From NCBI GenBank assembly GCA_964581565.1, contig CAZOOZ010000001.1, positions 248,001-312,000 of the forward strand: a DNA stretch of 64,000 bases. Reading direction: 5' to 3'. The DNA comes from UBA1433 sp964581565. Its GTDB lineage: Bacteria > Bacillota > Clostridia > Eubacteriales > UBA1433. Of this stretch, positions 17,864-26,412 are shown piece after piece. Each line of letters begins with the position of its first letter. The first letter of the stretch is position 1. The position numbers were made by a program, and so were the translations under genes. Under the pieces are notes generated by a model. That model did not search any database. It saw nothing but the letters and a program-made list of their open reading frames with translations, and was not told where the DNA came from.

Positions 17864-18236
17864 ATCAAAACTCCTTTCAAGCGTGACAGAAAGCTTTTCG
17901 TTTCTGCAAGCTCTTAAAAGAATTAAAAGAATTATATCAAATAATGTCATATAAATCCATAGCGGAGCGTCTTAAAAAAATCTGTCATTGGCGTTGCTTT
18001 GATTAAAAAAATATGTATGGCAATGAAAAAATTATTGTGATACAATAAATCAGTATTTTATGATTTGGAAGAGAGTCTTATGTCTCGTTATTTTAATAGT
18101 ATATTTTCTGTGAGCTACACGGCGTCTCCGCCACCTCCATCAAGTTTTGCAATCAACAATCTCAAAAAAGAGTCCGCGTTCGGACAAAATATGCCGCGGC
18201 CAAAAACATGGGCCGCCAAACTTGAAGGAGCAGGAA
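17864..18236. other. 373-bp divergent space with a structured leader
   Basis: It separates the PuuD-like gene and the DMT transporter. The right half (18121-18216) holds three GC-rich hairpins in otherwise AT-rich DNA, listed separately. A frame from ATG 18080 runs through them with SD-like GGAAGAGAG and could be a leader peptide, but it continues out of frame into the transporter gene. Confidence 0.45.
18121..18216 (+). promoter_or_regulatory. hairpin-rich 5-prime leader of the DMT transporter (candidate cis-regulatory RNA)
   Basis: Three stems are seen: GGCG/CGCC (18121-18132, loop TCTC), GTCCG/CGGAC (18172-18185, loop CGTT) and GCGGCC/GGCCGC (18196-18216, 9-nt loop). The last ends 9 nt before the AAGGAG ribosome binding site. 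No known riboswitch consensus was matched. Regulation is inferred from structure and position. Confidence 0.4.
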
Positions 18237-19121
18237 ATGAAATCAAAAATACAACTTTTATCGTCTATGGTCATATTCGGCACCATTGGTGTCTTTGTGC
18301 GATATATCGATGCATCCTCAAGCGTTATTGCGCTGTTTAGAGGCTTTATAGGAAGTGTCTTTTTAATTTTTATCTTTCTTTTTTTAAAACAAAAAATATC
18401 CATGAATAAGTTAAAAGCAAATGCCGTGATTTTATTACTTTCCGGCGTTGCGCTTGCCGGCAACTGGATGTTTTTATTTCAGGCGTATAAAAATACAACC
18501 TTATCCAACGCCGTGCTGAGTTATTACTTTGCACCTGTATTCGTGCTGATTCTCTCACCTTTTATTTTAAAAGAAAAATTTTCAACAAAAAAAATGATTT
18601 GTATTGCAGCTGCTATGCTGGGAATGCTTTTAGTCATGCAAAATAATTCAGGTATTGCAGAAGGCTATCATCATGCGGAAGGAATAACATACGGGTTTAT
18701 TGCGGCGCTCTTTTATGCTTCGTTGATACTGATGAATAAATTTATCAAAGGTCTTACAGGATTTGAAACGACCGTGATTCAACTGACGGAAGCTTCTTTT
18801 TTACTTTTTCTGTATGTGCTCTTCGCGCAGGGAACAGGGGCGCTTCATCTTGCAGGCGGCGATGTTTTATTCGTCGTCATTCTGGGTATCGTTCACACGG
18901 GAATAGGATTTTACTTATTCTTTTCGGCATTGAAAGACCTGAAAGGTCAAAATATAGCTTCCTTGAGCTATGTGGAACCGGTAACTTCCGTGTTTATGTC
19001 TGTATTTATTTTGCATGAAAGTATGACGATCGTGCAGCTGGCAGGAGCCGGGTTATTACTCGGAGCCATTTTTATAAGTGAAAAAACTTTCCGCAAGTCT
19101 GCCTGTAAAGAAGAAGCATAA
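18237..19121 (+). CDS. DMT superfamily transporter (EamA family)
   Basis: A 294-residue inner-membrane protein with about ten helices arranged as two EamA repeats (about 5-140 and 150-280). Typical positions: FGTIGVFVRYI in helix 1, LSNAVLSYYFAPVFV ending repeat 1, and IASLSYVEPVTSVFMSVFIL ending repeat 2. Members export or import small metabolites such as amino acids; the substrate is unknown. The start is ATG 18237, 6 nt after AAGGAG. The structured leader upstream may control it. A strong terminator follows. Confidence 0.9.
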   Translation: MKSKIQLLSSMVIFGTIGVFVRYIDASSSVIALFRGFIGSVFLIFIFLFLKQKISMNKLKANAVILLLSGVALAGNWMFLFQAYKNTTLSNAVLSYYFAPVFVLILSPFILKEKFSTKKMICIAAAMLGMLLVMQNNSGIAEGYHHAEGITYGFIAALFYASLILMNKFIKGLTGFETTVIQLTEASFLLFLYVLFAQGTGALHLAGGDVLFVVILGIVHTGIGFYLFFSALKDLKGQNIASLSYVEPVTSVFMSVFILHESMTIVQLAGAGLLLGAIFISEKTFRKSACKEEA

Positions 19122-19160
19122 CACACATTAATTTTACTATATTCAAAAAATGAAAACGTG

Positions 19161-19190
19161 AAAAAGACTCCTTTAGGGAGTCTTTTTATT
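19161..19190 (+). terminator. terminator of the DMT transporter
   Basis: AAAAAGACTCC (19161-19171) and GGAGTCTTTTT (19177-19187) form a perfect 11-bp stem with a 5-nt loop and an adjoining T-run. Confidence 0.88.
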
Positions 19191-19308
19191 CCGGGCAATC
19201 AAAAGTATTTATTGAAAATATATCAAAGCGGCTGTATATTTAAAATAGTGATATTTTTTGCCGCATAAAATCATAATATTTAAAGATACCCGTAGAAAGG
19301 GGAGAAGT

Positions 19309-19755
19309 ATGCAAATCAGAAAGCTGGATGATATGCAAATAGACAGCGCGATCCGTCTTGTTTGGGATGTGTTTATAAAATATGAGGCACCCGATTACAG
19401 CAGGCAGGGTGTGGAGCATTTTTGGATGTGTGTCAATGATGATTCGTTTATGGCGCAGCTCACATTTTACGGTGCGTATGAGAATGACGAGCTTGCCGGT
19501 GTGCTTGCCACACGCAGCAGCGGCAGCCATATTGCGTTGTTTTTCGTGGACGGCAAACACCACAGAAAAGGAATCGGCAGAAAGCTGTTTGAAACTGCGC
19601 TGTGTGAAGACCCCGTGGATATCATGACGGTGAATTCATCGCCCTATGCGACAGAAATCTACCACAGGCTCGGCTTTATCGATACCGATACCGAGCAGAT
19701 CACGAACGGTATACGCTATACGCCTATGATTTATCATAAACCAGGGTCATCATAG
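19309..19755 (+). CDS. GNAT family N-acetyltransferase
   Basis: A 148-residue single-domain GNAT enzyme. The acetyl-CoA pyrophosphate loop is DGKHHRKGIGRKLFE (R-x-x-G-x-G/A) near residues 83-97, preceded by IALFFV (strand beta-4) and followed by VNSSPYATEIYHRLGF, the usual beta-5/alpha-4 region. The start is ATG 19309, after AGGGGAG; the frame extends upstream to 19258 without family similarity. The acceptor is unknown. It is single and convergent with the arsC-like gene. Confidence 0.88.
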   Translation: MQIRKLDDMQIDSAIRLVWDVFIKYEAPDYSRQGVEHFWMCVNDDSFMAQLTFYGAYENDELAGVLATRSSGSHIALFFVDGKHHRKGIGRKLFETALCEDPVDIMTVNSSPYATEIYHRLGFIDTDTEQITNGIRYTPMIYHKPGSS

Positions 19756-19774
19756 TTTGATTTTTTTAAATCTC

Positions 19775-20128
19775 TTATTTTAACTGCTGCCATTCAGATT
19801 CTTTAAATCCCACCAGAACGAGGCCGCCCTGAATTATGATCGGCCTTTTTACAAGCATGCCGTCGGTGGCAAGCAGCTCGATTTGTTCATCGGGCGTCAT
19901 TGTGGAAAAAGAATCTTTAAGATTCATCTGGCGATACAGCATGCCGCTTGTATTTAAGAATTTTTTGATGGGTTTATCGCTCAAGCTGATCCATTTCAAT
20001 AATTCGTCATAGGTGGGATTTTCTTCTTTGATGTTTCGCTCTTCGTAGTCGATGGCGTTTTCATTGAGCCATTTTCTGGCTTTGGCGCATGTTGTGCATT
20101 TTGGATAACAAATAAACAGACTTTTCAT
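19775..20128 (-). CDS. ArsC/Spx-like thioredoxin-fold protein
   Basis: A 117-residue member of the arsenate reductase (ArsC/YusI/Spx) family. The redox site CTTC is at residues 11-14 (YPKCTTCAKARKWL), and the conserved VKRPII segment is near 93-98. The arginine preceding PII is retained, as in Spx-like and glutaredoxin-coupled ArsC-like proteins. No arsenic genes are nearby, so arsenate reduction should not be assumed. It follows uvsE by 11 bp on the same strand and shares its transcript, suggesting a stress role. Confidence 0.85.
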   Translation of the reverse strand: MKSLFICYPKCTTCAKARKWLNENAIDYEERNIKEENPTYDELLKWISLSDKPIKKFLNTSGMLYRQMNLKDSFSTMTPDEQIELLATDGMLVKRPIIIQGGLVLVGFKESEWQQLK

Positions 20129-20139
20129 AAAATACTCCT

Positions 20140-21393
20140 TTATAAATAAAAATAGTAGCTTTTAAGAAGGTAGGATTCATTATATTTTTGCGCGAGCTTG
20201 AATAAGATGTTTTTGATTCTTTGGTATGAGAAAGTTTCTTTGCTCTTTTGGATAGCATTAAAGACTGCTTTCTTTTCTTTTTCATCTGCCTTTTCTTTTA
20301 AATATCCCCACACATGCAGCGCGGCGTTGAAGCTGTTTTCATTTTTCGGAAGAATATTGAAGGCATCTTCCAGAAACGTATAAAATTCTTCTGCCGGATA
20401 ACGCTCTTTATTTTTAAGCAGTTGCCGTGTCGCTTCATAAATCTGTGGGGAGCGCTCTAAAACGGCATATTTATAGCGGCTCCATTCGCTTTCAAGTGCA
20501 GTGATTTTTTGATTCTCTGCAACACAATTGATACATTTGACTGCGGAAAGATTTTTATCCTTGACTTCAAGCATGATATCGGGCTTTATATTTTCCAATT
20601 GTTCATAAAATTTTAAAAACGCACGGATACGGATCGTATCGGAATGCGAACCCGGTTTCTTCTGCGGGTGCTGCTGACTGTAGTGTATTTTCTGGTTTCC
20701 GTCGTGAATGCTCCATGTTTTTTTGCACTGTGCTATCCAATAAGAATCGCTCTTTGATCTGTCGTATACGTTGAGAGCGTTGTGCAGATTATCATAGACA
20801 ACGGGAAGTGAAAGCTTCGCGCCGATGTGCAGCACATCGCCAATCGTGTAGCAGGTATCATCGTTTTCAAGCACAAGCCTGTTTTTGATGTTTTGCGGCA
20901 GATAGCTGTAGTGCGACACAAAACGCTTGGATGAAGCTTTTTTATCGCCGTATGCTCCGCCGATATGCAGCACGATTTTATGCTTGCTTCCTACGCCGAG
21001 GCTGTCTAAAAATGCCGCGTGATAGGCGAGATCATTTATTGCGCTTTCGACTATGTCGGCAGAAGGAGAATTAAGCACGGTGTACTGCCCGGGATGCATG
21101 GAGACGCGTATGCCTCCTTGAATGATTTCTGAGCCGATAGCATCGAGGGCTTCTTTGAATTGACCAGACCAGTCAAGCATATTGACGGGGCTTGAACCAA
21201 AGGGAATGATATCTGAGCTGATACGAAAAAGAAAGATATCATTATTTATGTTATACTCAATGATATTTGCAAGTGCGGTTAAATTTTGCACGGTAAGCGC
21301 TGTCAGCTTCTGCGCTGAAGCGTTTTTTTTCATACAGCTTTTTATAATGGTATTTTCTATACCAAGGGTTTTGCAAGCATATCCGATGCGCAT
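20140..21393 (-). CDS. uvsE: UV damage endonuclease UvsE (UVDE)
   Basis: Cuts DNA next to UV photoproducts and starts an alternative excision repair route. The TIM-barrel signatures are clear: MRIGYACKTLG at the start, RISSDIIPFGSSP near 55, GGIRVSMHPGQYTVLNS near 90, VLHIGGAYG near 140, LVLENDDTCYTIGDVL near 172 and VVYDNLHNALN near 195. The metal-binding His, Glu and Asp residues lie in these blocks. The protein (417 residues) is longer than the typical 300-340 because of a C-terminal extension of about 90 residues seen in many Bacillota homologues. I choose ATG 21393, 6 nt after GGAG; ATG 21405 is also in frame. Confidence 0.92.
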   Translation of the reverse strand: MRIGYACKTLGIENTIIKSCMKKNASAQKLTALTVQNLTALANIIEYNINNDIFLFRISSDIIPFGSSPVNMLDWSGQFKEALDAIGSEIIQGGIRVSMHPGQYTVLNSPSADIVESAINDLAYHAAFLDSLGVGSKHKIVLHIGGAYGDKKASSKRFVSHYSYLPQNIKNRLVLENDDTCYTIGDVLHIGAKLSLPVVYDNLHNALNVYDRSKSDSYWIAQCKKTWSIHDGNQKIHYSQQHPQKKPGSHSDTIRIRAFLKFYEQLENIKPDIMLEVKDKNLSAVKCINCVAENQKITALESEWSRYKYAVLERSPQIYEATRQLLKNKERYPAEEFYTFLEDAFNILPKNENSFNAALHVWGYLKEKADEKEKKAVFNAIQKSKETFSYQRIKNILFKLAQKYNESYLLKSYYFYL

Positions 21394-21574
21394 GAGCTTC
21401 TCCATATATTCATCTCGATAATTTCATTATATATCATCTGTGTAAAGGCGGCAATGTTCAGATAAAGATAAAGCAGCTTGATAATTAATACTTTATGTTT
21501 ATTTTGGAATATGATATTATAAAATAATTAAAAAGAGTAATATTTAAATTTTATAAAAATCAGCCGGTACGGAG

Positions 21575-22873
21575 GTGAACAAGATCGATTTACCAGTGCA
21601 TGTGCAGCAAATTATCTCTTGGACCGTTTTATTTTTTGTTTTATTTGCAATTATATCCGAAAAAATTCGATATGAAACAGCGGCTTTCGCAGGTTTGCTG
21701 CTACTTGGGTTTCTTGGCGTTGCTCCGCCTTCTTCATTATTTTCCGGTTTTTCCGCACCGGCATTATATACGGTCATTGCGGTGCTTGTGATGAGCCAGG
21801 GTATCGTGCGTTCGGGCATACTCACGGGACTAGGAAAAAGCATTGCCGGAAAAATCAAAAGCCCTGAGAAACAAAGACTGGCTGTCTCTGCCTCTGTGTG
21901 GCTGATGTCGGCATTTATGAATAATGTAGGAGCAATCGGTTTAATACTTCCCACGACGAAAAGAATGGCCATGCGCGCGGGAGTGGATGAAGCAAATTTC
22001 GGTATGCCGCTTGCGTATGCATCCATATTGGGCGGATCCGTCACACTTGTAGGCACAGCCTCCAACCTGATCGTATCCACGTTTAGATATCAGGCCTTCG
22101 GAGAAGCGTTTAAGATGTTTGATTTTGCCGCGCAAGGACTGGCAATGTCCTTGATGGGGCTGCTTGTGTTTGCTTTATGCCGCCTTTGCGGATTTGGCGT
22201 ATTGCGTTCGGACAAAGCGGAAGATGTCGTCTCCGCAAGCCGGCAGGAGGCAGCCGAAATCGAGCCGCCGGCGCAGCGCAGCACGAAGAATACATTATTG
22301 GTGCTTTTTTCTCTCCTCCCTGCCATTGTGCTGACCGCAGTTGGAATCATCCATCCTGCGATCGCATTCGGGCTCGTTGTTCTTTTTTGGCTTGCAAGTG
22401 GTATTTTTACACATCGAGATGTTCAAAAAGCGATCAGTATTCCGATATTTATATTTCTGGGCAGCATGATCAGTATTGCGTCTATATTAAATGAAACAGG
22501 TGCGCTTAAAAACGTAGTTGATTTTGCGCTGCCGCATATTGTTTCAATGCCCCCGTTTTTACTGATTTTAAGCGTACTGTTATTGGCGGCTTTTATTACC
22601 AATATGCTTAATAACTCTGTTTCTGCCGTGTTGTTATCACCTGCAGTGATTTTGCTCTGGCAGTCGGGAGCGCTGAGTGTGAGTGCCGATGCACTTTTAA
22701 TGGCGGTTGCGGCAGGTTCGAGTCTGGGAATAGTGATGCCTACGCATCAGTCGACAATCGTGGCCATGAGCAGTTTGAAATTTAAAAGAAAACAATTTAT
22801 AAAATTAGGGACAGTTATAGCCCTTTTTGCAAGCCTGATTGCCGCATTGGTGATCTGGCTTGTTTGGAGTTAA
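21575..22873 (+). CDS. SLC13/ArsB-type anion permease
   Basis: A 432-residue membrane protein with about 11-12 helices of the SLC13/CitMHS ion-transporter superfamily. Each half has the conserved hairpin-type motif: AFMNNVGAIGLILPTTKR near 110 and FITNMLNNSVSAVLLSPAV near 348, plus GGSVTLVGTASNLIV. It lacks the central RCK/TrkA_C domains of longer homologues. The GTG at 21575 is merged with GGAGGTGA, an unusual overlap, so the true start is uncertain (GTG 21596 is next in frame). It lies 31 bp before the persulfide-enzyme gene, which suggests a sulfur-containing anion as substrate. Confidence 0.85.
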   Translation: MNKIDLPVHVQQIISWTVLFFVLFAIISEKIRYETAAFAGLLLLGFLGVAPPSSLFSGFSAPALYTVIAVLVMSQGIVRSGILTGLGKSIAGKIKSPEKQRLAVSASVWLMSAFMNNVGAIGLILPTTKRMAMRAGVDEANFGMPLAYASILGGSVTLVGTASNLIVSTFRYQAFGEAFKMFDFAAQGLAMSLMGLLVFALCRLCGFGVLRSDKAEDVVSASRQEAAEIEPPAQRSTKNTLLVLFSLLPAIVLTAVGIIHPAIAFGLVVLFWLASGIFTHRDVQKAISIPIFIFLGSMISIASILNETGALKNVVDFALPHIVSMPPFLLILSVLLLAAFITNMLNNSVSAVLLSPAVILLWQSGALSVSADALLMAVAAGSSLGIVMPTHQSTIVAMSSLKFKRKQFIKLGTVIALFASLIAALVIWLVWS

Positions 22874-22904
22874 ATATATATTAAATTTAAAGGAGAAAGC
22901 GATT

Positions 22905-24287
22905 ATGCAGTTTAAGCAAATTTATACACCGGGGCTGGCGCATTGCTCTTATGTGATAGGAGGCAAAAACAGTTGCTTGGTGGTAGACCCTTCCCGGGAT
23001 ATAGAAAGATATTTAGATCTTGCCGCATCATTCAAATTACCGATTGCCGGTATCATCGAGACACATTTACATGCCGATTTTATATCGGGGCATATGGATC
23101 TTGCAGCCAAAACTGGTGCGACGATTTACATAACAAAAAAAGCGAATGCGGCATATGAGCATTACGGGATGGAAGATGAAGAGGAAATCGTAATCGATAC
23201 ATTGCGCATTAAAATGCTCGACACACCGGGTCACACGCCGGAGAGCGCCGTATTTATCGTATCTGATTTGCAGCGCGGCAGCGCGCCCGCACTTGTGTTT
23301 ACGGGGGATACGCTTTTGGTGGGAGATGCGGGAAGGCCCGATTTGTTTCCCAATATAAAAGAGCAGCTTGCATCAAGCCTGTACGACAGCCTGCGTAAGG
23401 TCGAAAATATAGGCGATCATGTAGAAATTTATCCGGCACATGGAGCAGGCTCGCTTTGCGGCAAAGCGCTCTCGTCTAAATTGCTTTCCACGATCGGCAC
23501 GGAGAGGATGTATAATCCGGCGATGACAATTGAGTCGAAAGAAGAATTTATCTCAAGTTTTTCAGCCGATATGCCGGAAGCGCCCGACCATTTTTCGAGG
23601 TGTTCGGAAATCAACCGAAAAGGCCCCGCTATCACGGCAAATATCAAGAAACCACTCATGTGCTCGCCGAAAGAATTTTATAAGCTTGCTCAATCACAAA
23701 TGCCTGTGATCGATACACGCGATATGCTTGCGTTTGGAGCAGCGCATGTGCCGGGGGCATACGGATTGAGCCTTAAAGGCAATTTTGCAACTTTTTGCGG
23801 CTGGGTGCTACCGCCCGATAAACCGCTGCTGTTGGTCGTTGAAAGTGAAAAAGATTTATCTGAGGCAATAAAGATGCTCTATCGTGTCGGCCTTGATACA
23901 ATTCACGGATACTTAAAAGGCGGTATGGCGGCATATGCACAAAGCGGACTTAAAACTTCAAAGTTAGAGAGCATTTCTGTCACAGAGCTCAAAGAGCGTC
24001 TCGATAGGGACGAGCTTATTTTAGTAGATACGAGGTTAAAAAGCGAATATGAAGCGGAACATATAGCGGGCTCCGTCCATGCGCCCGCGCCCGATGTGAG
24101 ATGGCGCTATAAAGAATGGATAGGCGACAGACCCGTTGCCTTTATATGTAACACGGGAAACAGAAGTTTGCTTGCCGCGAGCCTGATGCTGCAGCGCAGC
24201 GGAGTGAAAAATATTATCAATGTCATAGGAGGCACACCTGCCTGGATCAATGCCGGCTACGATATCATTAAAAATGGCAAAGAATAA
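22905..24287 (+). CDS. CstB-like persulfide dioxygenase / sulfurtransferase (MBL + two rhodanese domains)
   Basis: A 460-residue, three-domain protein. The metallo-beta-lactamase domain (about 1-240) carries THLHADFISGH near 53-63, the later HTPESA, FTGDTLLVGDAGRPD and YPAHGAGS, as in non-heme iron persulfide dioxygenases. The first rhodanese domain (about 265-360) lacks the catalytic Cys (pseudorhodanese). The second (about 365-460) has the active loop CNTGNRS. This architecture and length match staphylococcal CstB, which oxidises persulfides to thiosulfate. It follows an anion permease, and together they may detoxify and export reactive sulfur. Start: ATG 22905 after AAAGGAG. An oxygen-dependent enzyme in a presumed anaerobe is notable. 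Confidence 0.88.
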   Translation: MQFKQIYTPGLAHCSYVIGGKNSCLVVDPSRDIERYLDLAASFKLPIAGIIETHLHADFISGHMDLAAKTGATIYITKKANAAYEHYGMEDEEEIVIDTLRIKMLDTPGHTPESAVFIVSDLQRGSAPALVFTGDTLLVGDAGRPDLFPNIKEQLASSLYDSLRKVENIGDHVEIYPAHGAGSLCGKALSSKLLSTIGTERMYNPAMTIESKEEFISSFSADMPEAPDHFSRCSEINRKGPAITANIKKPLMCSPKEFYKLAQSQMPVIDTRDMLAFGAAHVPGAYGLSLKGNFATFCGWVLPPDKPLLLVVESEKDLSEAIKMLYRVGLDTIHGYLKGGMAAYAQSGLKTSKLESISVTELKERLDRDELILVDTRLKSEYEAEHIAGSVHAPAPDVRWRYKEWIGDRPVAFICNTGNRSLLAASLMLQRSGVKNIINVIGGTPAWINAGYDIIKNGKE

Positions 24288-24454
24288 GTATTATAATATA
24301 TTCTGGATGAATTTAATAAAGCTCCCGCATTGATGGAAACTTTGTAATTTGTAAACATAAACAAACTGATTTAACAAAGATTTTACAAATATATTACACC
24401 AGTATATATCCTTATCAGATATAATATATTTACAACTGTATTATAAGGTAATTT

Positions 24455-26197
24455 ATGGAAGAAGTCGTAAAAAAAGAAAAGTTTTTTGCCCTTTTAGATA
24501 ATCAGCAAATTCAAGCGGTTTTTCAGCCGATCGTATCCCTTCGAGACGGTTCTCTCTACGGTTATGAGGCTCTTAGCCGGGGCACATTAAAAGATTTTGC
24601 ACAGGATCCGGATACGCTGTTTGCGTATGCCGAAAAATATGATAAACTTTGGGATCTTGAACTACTTTGCCGGACAAAAGCCATTGAGGCAGCGCATGAG
24701 TTAAATATGCATGCAAATCTTTTTTTGAACGTGAACCCCAGTATCATACACGACAATAAATTCAAAGAAGGCTTTACTAAAGAGTATATCAGATCTTTTG
24801 CGATTCAACCCGAGAAGATTATTTTTGAAATCACGGAGAAAAAAGCAGTCAATAATATTCCCGATTTTATTAAAACAATCAATCATTACAAGCAGCAAAA
24901 TTACAGAATTGCTATTGACGATGCCGGAGCGGGATATTCCGGATTGAATATGATTTCGGATGTACGACCGCATTTTATCAAGCTCGATATGAATTTGATC
25001 AGAGATGTGGACAATGATGCGACCAAGCAGCTTTTAATCAAAAGCATGGCGGAGTTTGCCGCGCTTTCAAATACTTATTTGATTGCGGAAGGCATAGAGA
25101 CAGAAGCGGAACTTTTAAAATTAATCGATATCGGTGTTAACTACGGACAGGGATATTTTATTCAAAGGCCTGCGCCGCAAATAAAGCCGATCGAGAATGA
25201 TGTGGTGCAGACCATTCATGAAGCCAACAGAAAAAAGAATCATCTTTGGGGAAACGGCATTGCAGGCGTATATGTCGGCAATATCAGCAAACCCTCGAAG
25301 ACAATTTCGGCAAACAGCATCGTCAGTGACGTATTTTATATGATGAAAGAAGAAAACGCCTTGCCCGGCGTTTGCATCACACATGAGGATGAGGTCGTAG
25401 GCGTTGTTACAAGAAACGAACTGTTCAAACATGTATCAGGTCAGTATGGCTATCCACTTTATTTTAAAAAACCCATCAGCAACATGATGAGCACAGATTA
25501 TTTATGTGTCGATTATCAGACGAGTATCGTCACGGTCGCGAAAAAAGCAATGCAGCGGGAAGTCGATAAAATTTATGATTTTATAACAATTACTAAAGAA
25601 AATAAATATTACGGCATTGTGACCGTAAAAGATCTTTTGGAGAAATCGATAGAAATCGAAGTGGGCTATGCAAAACATTTAAACCCGCTCTCCGAGCTTC
25701 CCGGAAACCTGCTGATTGAAAAGCAGCTTGAAATGTGCATTCATGCCGATGCGGATTATAAAATCATTTATTTTGATGTAGATAATTTTAAAGCTTATAA
25801 TGATACATACGGATTCGAAAACGGCGATAAATTTTTAAAGCGGCTGACACAGATATTAAAAAACCATATTCCCTGTGAAGAATTTATCGGCCATATCGGA
25901 GGGGATGATTTTATCGCCATCGTACCGGCGGCGCATAATGTTGATGAATTGTGCGCAAAAATCATTGAGGAGTTTGATGAAAGCATTCTGTTTTTTTATA
26001 AGCAAGGCGATATCAAGCGCGGTTACATCGTCACGAAAGACAGGGAAGGGATGGAAAAAAATTTTCCTCTTATGAGCATATCGGTAGTGGCAACATCAAA
26101 TGATAAATATAAAAGTTTAGATGAATTATCAGACAGTGTAACAACACTTAAAAAAATATGCAAACAAAAAGAAGGCAGCAATTATGTTTTTATTTAG
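24455..26197 (+). CDS. cyclic di-GMP protein: EAL - CBS pair - GGDEF
   Basis: A 580-residue signalling protein. The EAL phosphodiesterase domain (about 10-245) has YEALSRG, LFLNVNP, FEITEKK, IAIDDAGAGYSG, IKLDMNLIR, IAEGIETEAEL and GQGYFIQRP, so all catalytic metal ligands seem present. Two CBS motifs (about 280-390) suggest nucleotide sensing. The C-terminal diguanylate cyclase domain (about 410-575) has IGGDDF in place of GGDEF and no RxxD inhibitory site, so cyclase activity is doubtful. No membrane segments are predicted. The likely net role is c-di-GMP hydrolysis under adenine-nucleotide control. ATG 24455 has a weak SD (AAGGT). Confidence 0.9.
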   Translation: MEEVVKKEKFFALLDNQQIQAVFQPIVSLRDGSLYGYEALSRGTLKDFAQDPDTLFAYAEKYDKLWDLELLCRTKAIEAAHELNMHANLFLNVNPSIIHDNKFKEGFTKEYIRSFAIQPEKIIFEITEKKAVNNIPDFIKTINHYKQQNYRIAIDDAGAGYSGLNMISDVRPHFIKLDMNLIRDVDNDATKQLLIKSMAEFAALSNTYLIAEGIETEAELLKLIDIGVNYGQGYFIQRPAPQIKPIENDVVQTIHEANRKKNHLWGNGIAGVYVGNISKPSKTISANSIVSDVFYMMKEENALPGVCITHEDEVVGVVTRNELFKHVSGQYGYPLYFKKPISNMMSTDYLCVDYQTSIVTVAKKAMQREVDKIYDFITITKENKYYGIVTVKDLLEKSIEIEVGYAKHLNPLSELPGNLLIEKQLEMCIHADADYKIIYFDVDNFKAYNDTYGFENGDKFLKRLTQILKNHIPCEEFIGHIGGDDFIAIVPAAHNVDELCAKIIEEFDESILFFYKQGDIKRGYIVTKDREGMEKNFPLMSISVVATSNDKYKSLDELSDSVTTLKKICKQKEGSNYVFI

Positions 26198-26236
26198 TTT
26201 TCTCTGTTTGAAGAAACGTATAAGCAAGTCGTATTT

Positions 26237-26302
26237 TTTGAGAGAATATTGAGAGGATTTTGATAGTTTTATGGGAGAATATTGAGAGAAAAATGAGAGA
26301 TT
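26237..26302. repeat. six tandem 11-bp repeats upstream of vanZ (probable OmpR-class binding array)
   Basis: Units TTTGAGAGAAT, ATTGAGAGGAT, TTTGATAGTTT, TATGGGAGAAT, ATTGAGAGAAA and AATGAGAGATT follow each other without gap; consensus WTTGAGAGAAT. An 11-bp period places every unit on the same face of the helix. The array ends 18 bp before a -10-like TACAAT (26321-26326) that has no good -35, a typical layout for an activator of the OmpR/PhoB family. Two perfect units, TTTGAGAGTAT, recur at 42478-42499. Confidence 0.75.
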
Positions 26303-26412
26303 TTTTCTTTGCGTGTATGATACAATATATCATGGGGTCGATATAAAAAGTGCAAGAAGCAAAGGTAGTAATGAATATATTCATCCTATAAAAATGCGGG
26401 ACGTGCTAACCT

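Noticed and set aside
18065..18340. 91-residue protein upstream of the DMT transporter
   Set aside because: It overlaps the transporter gene by 100 bp out of frame and its sequence follows the hairpins; kept only as a possible leader peptide.
19775..20128. Arsenic resistance gene
   Set aside because: The protein is of the broad ArsC/Spx family and stands next to uvsE; no ars regulator or pump is linked.
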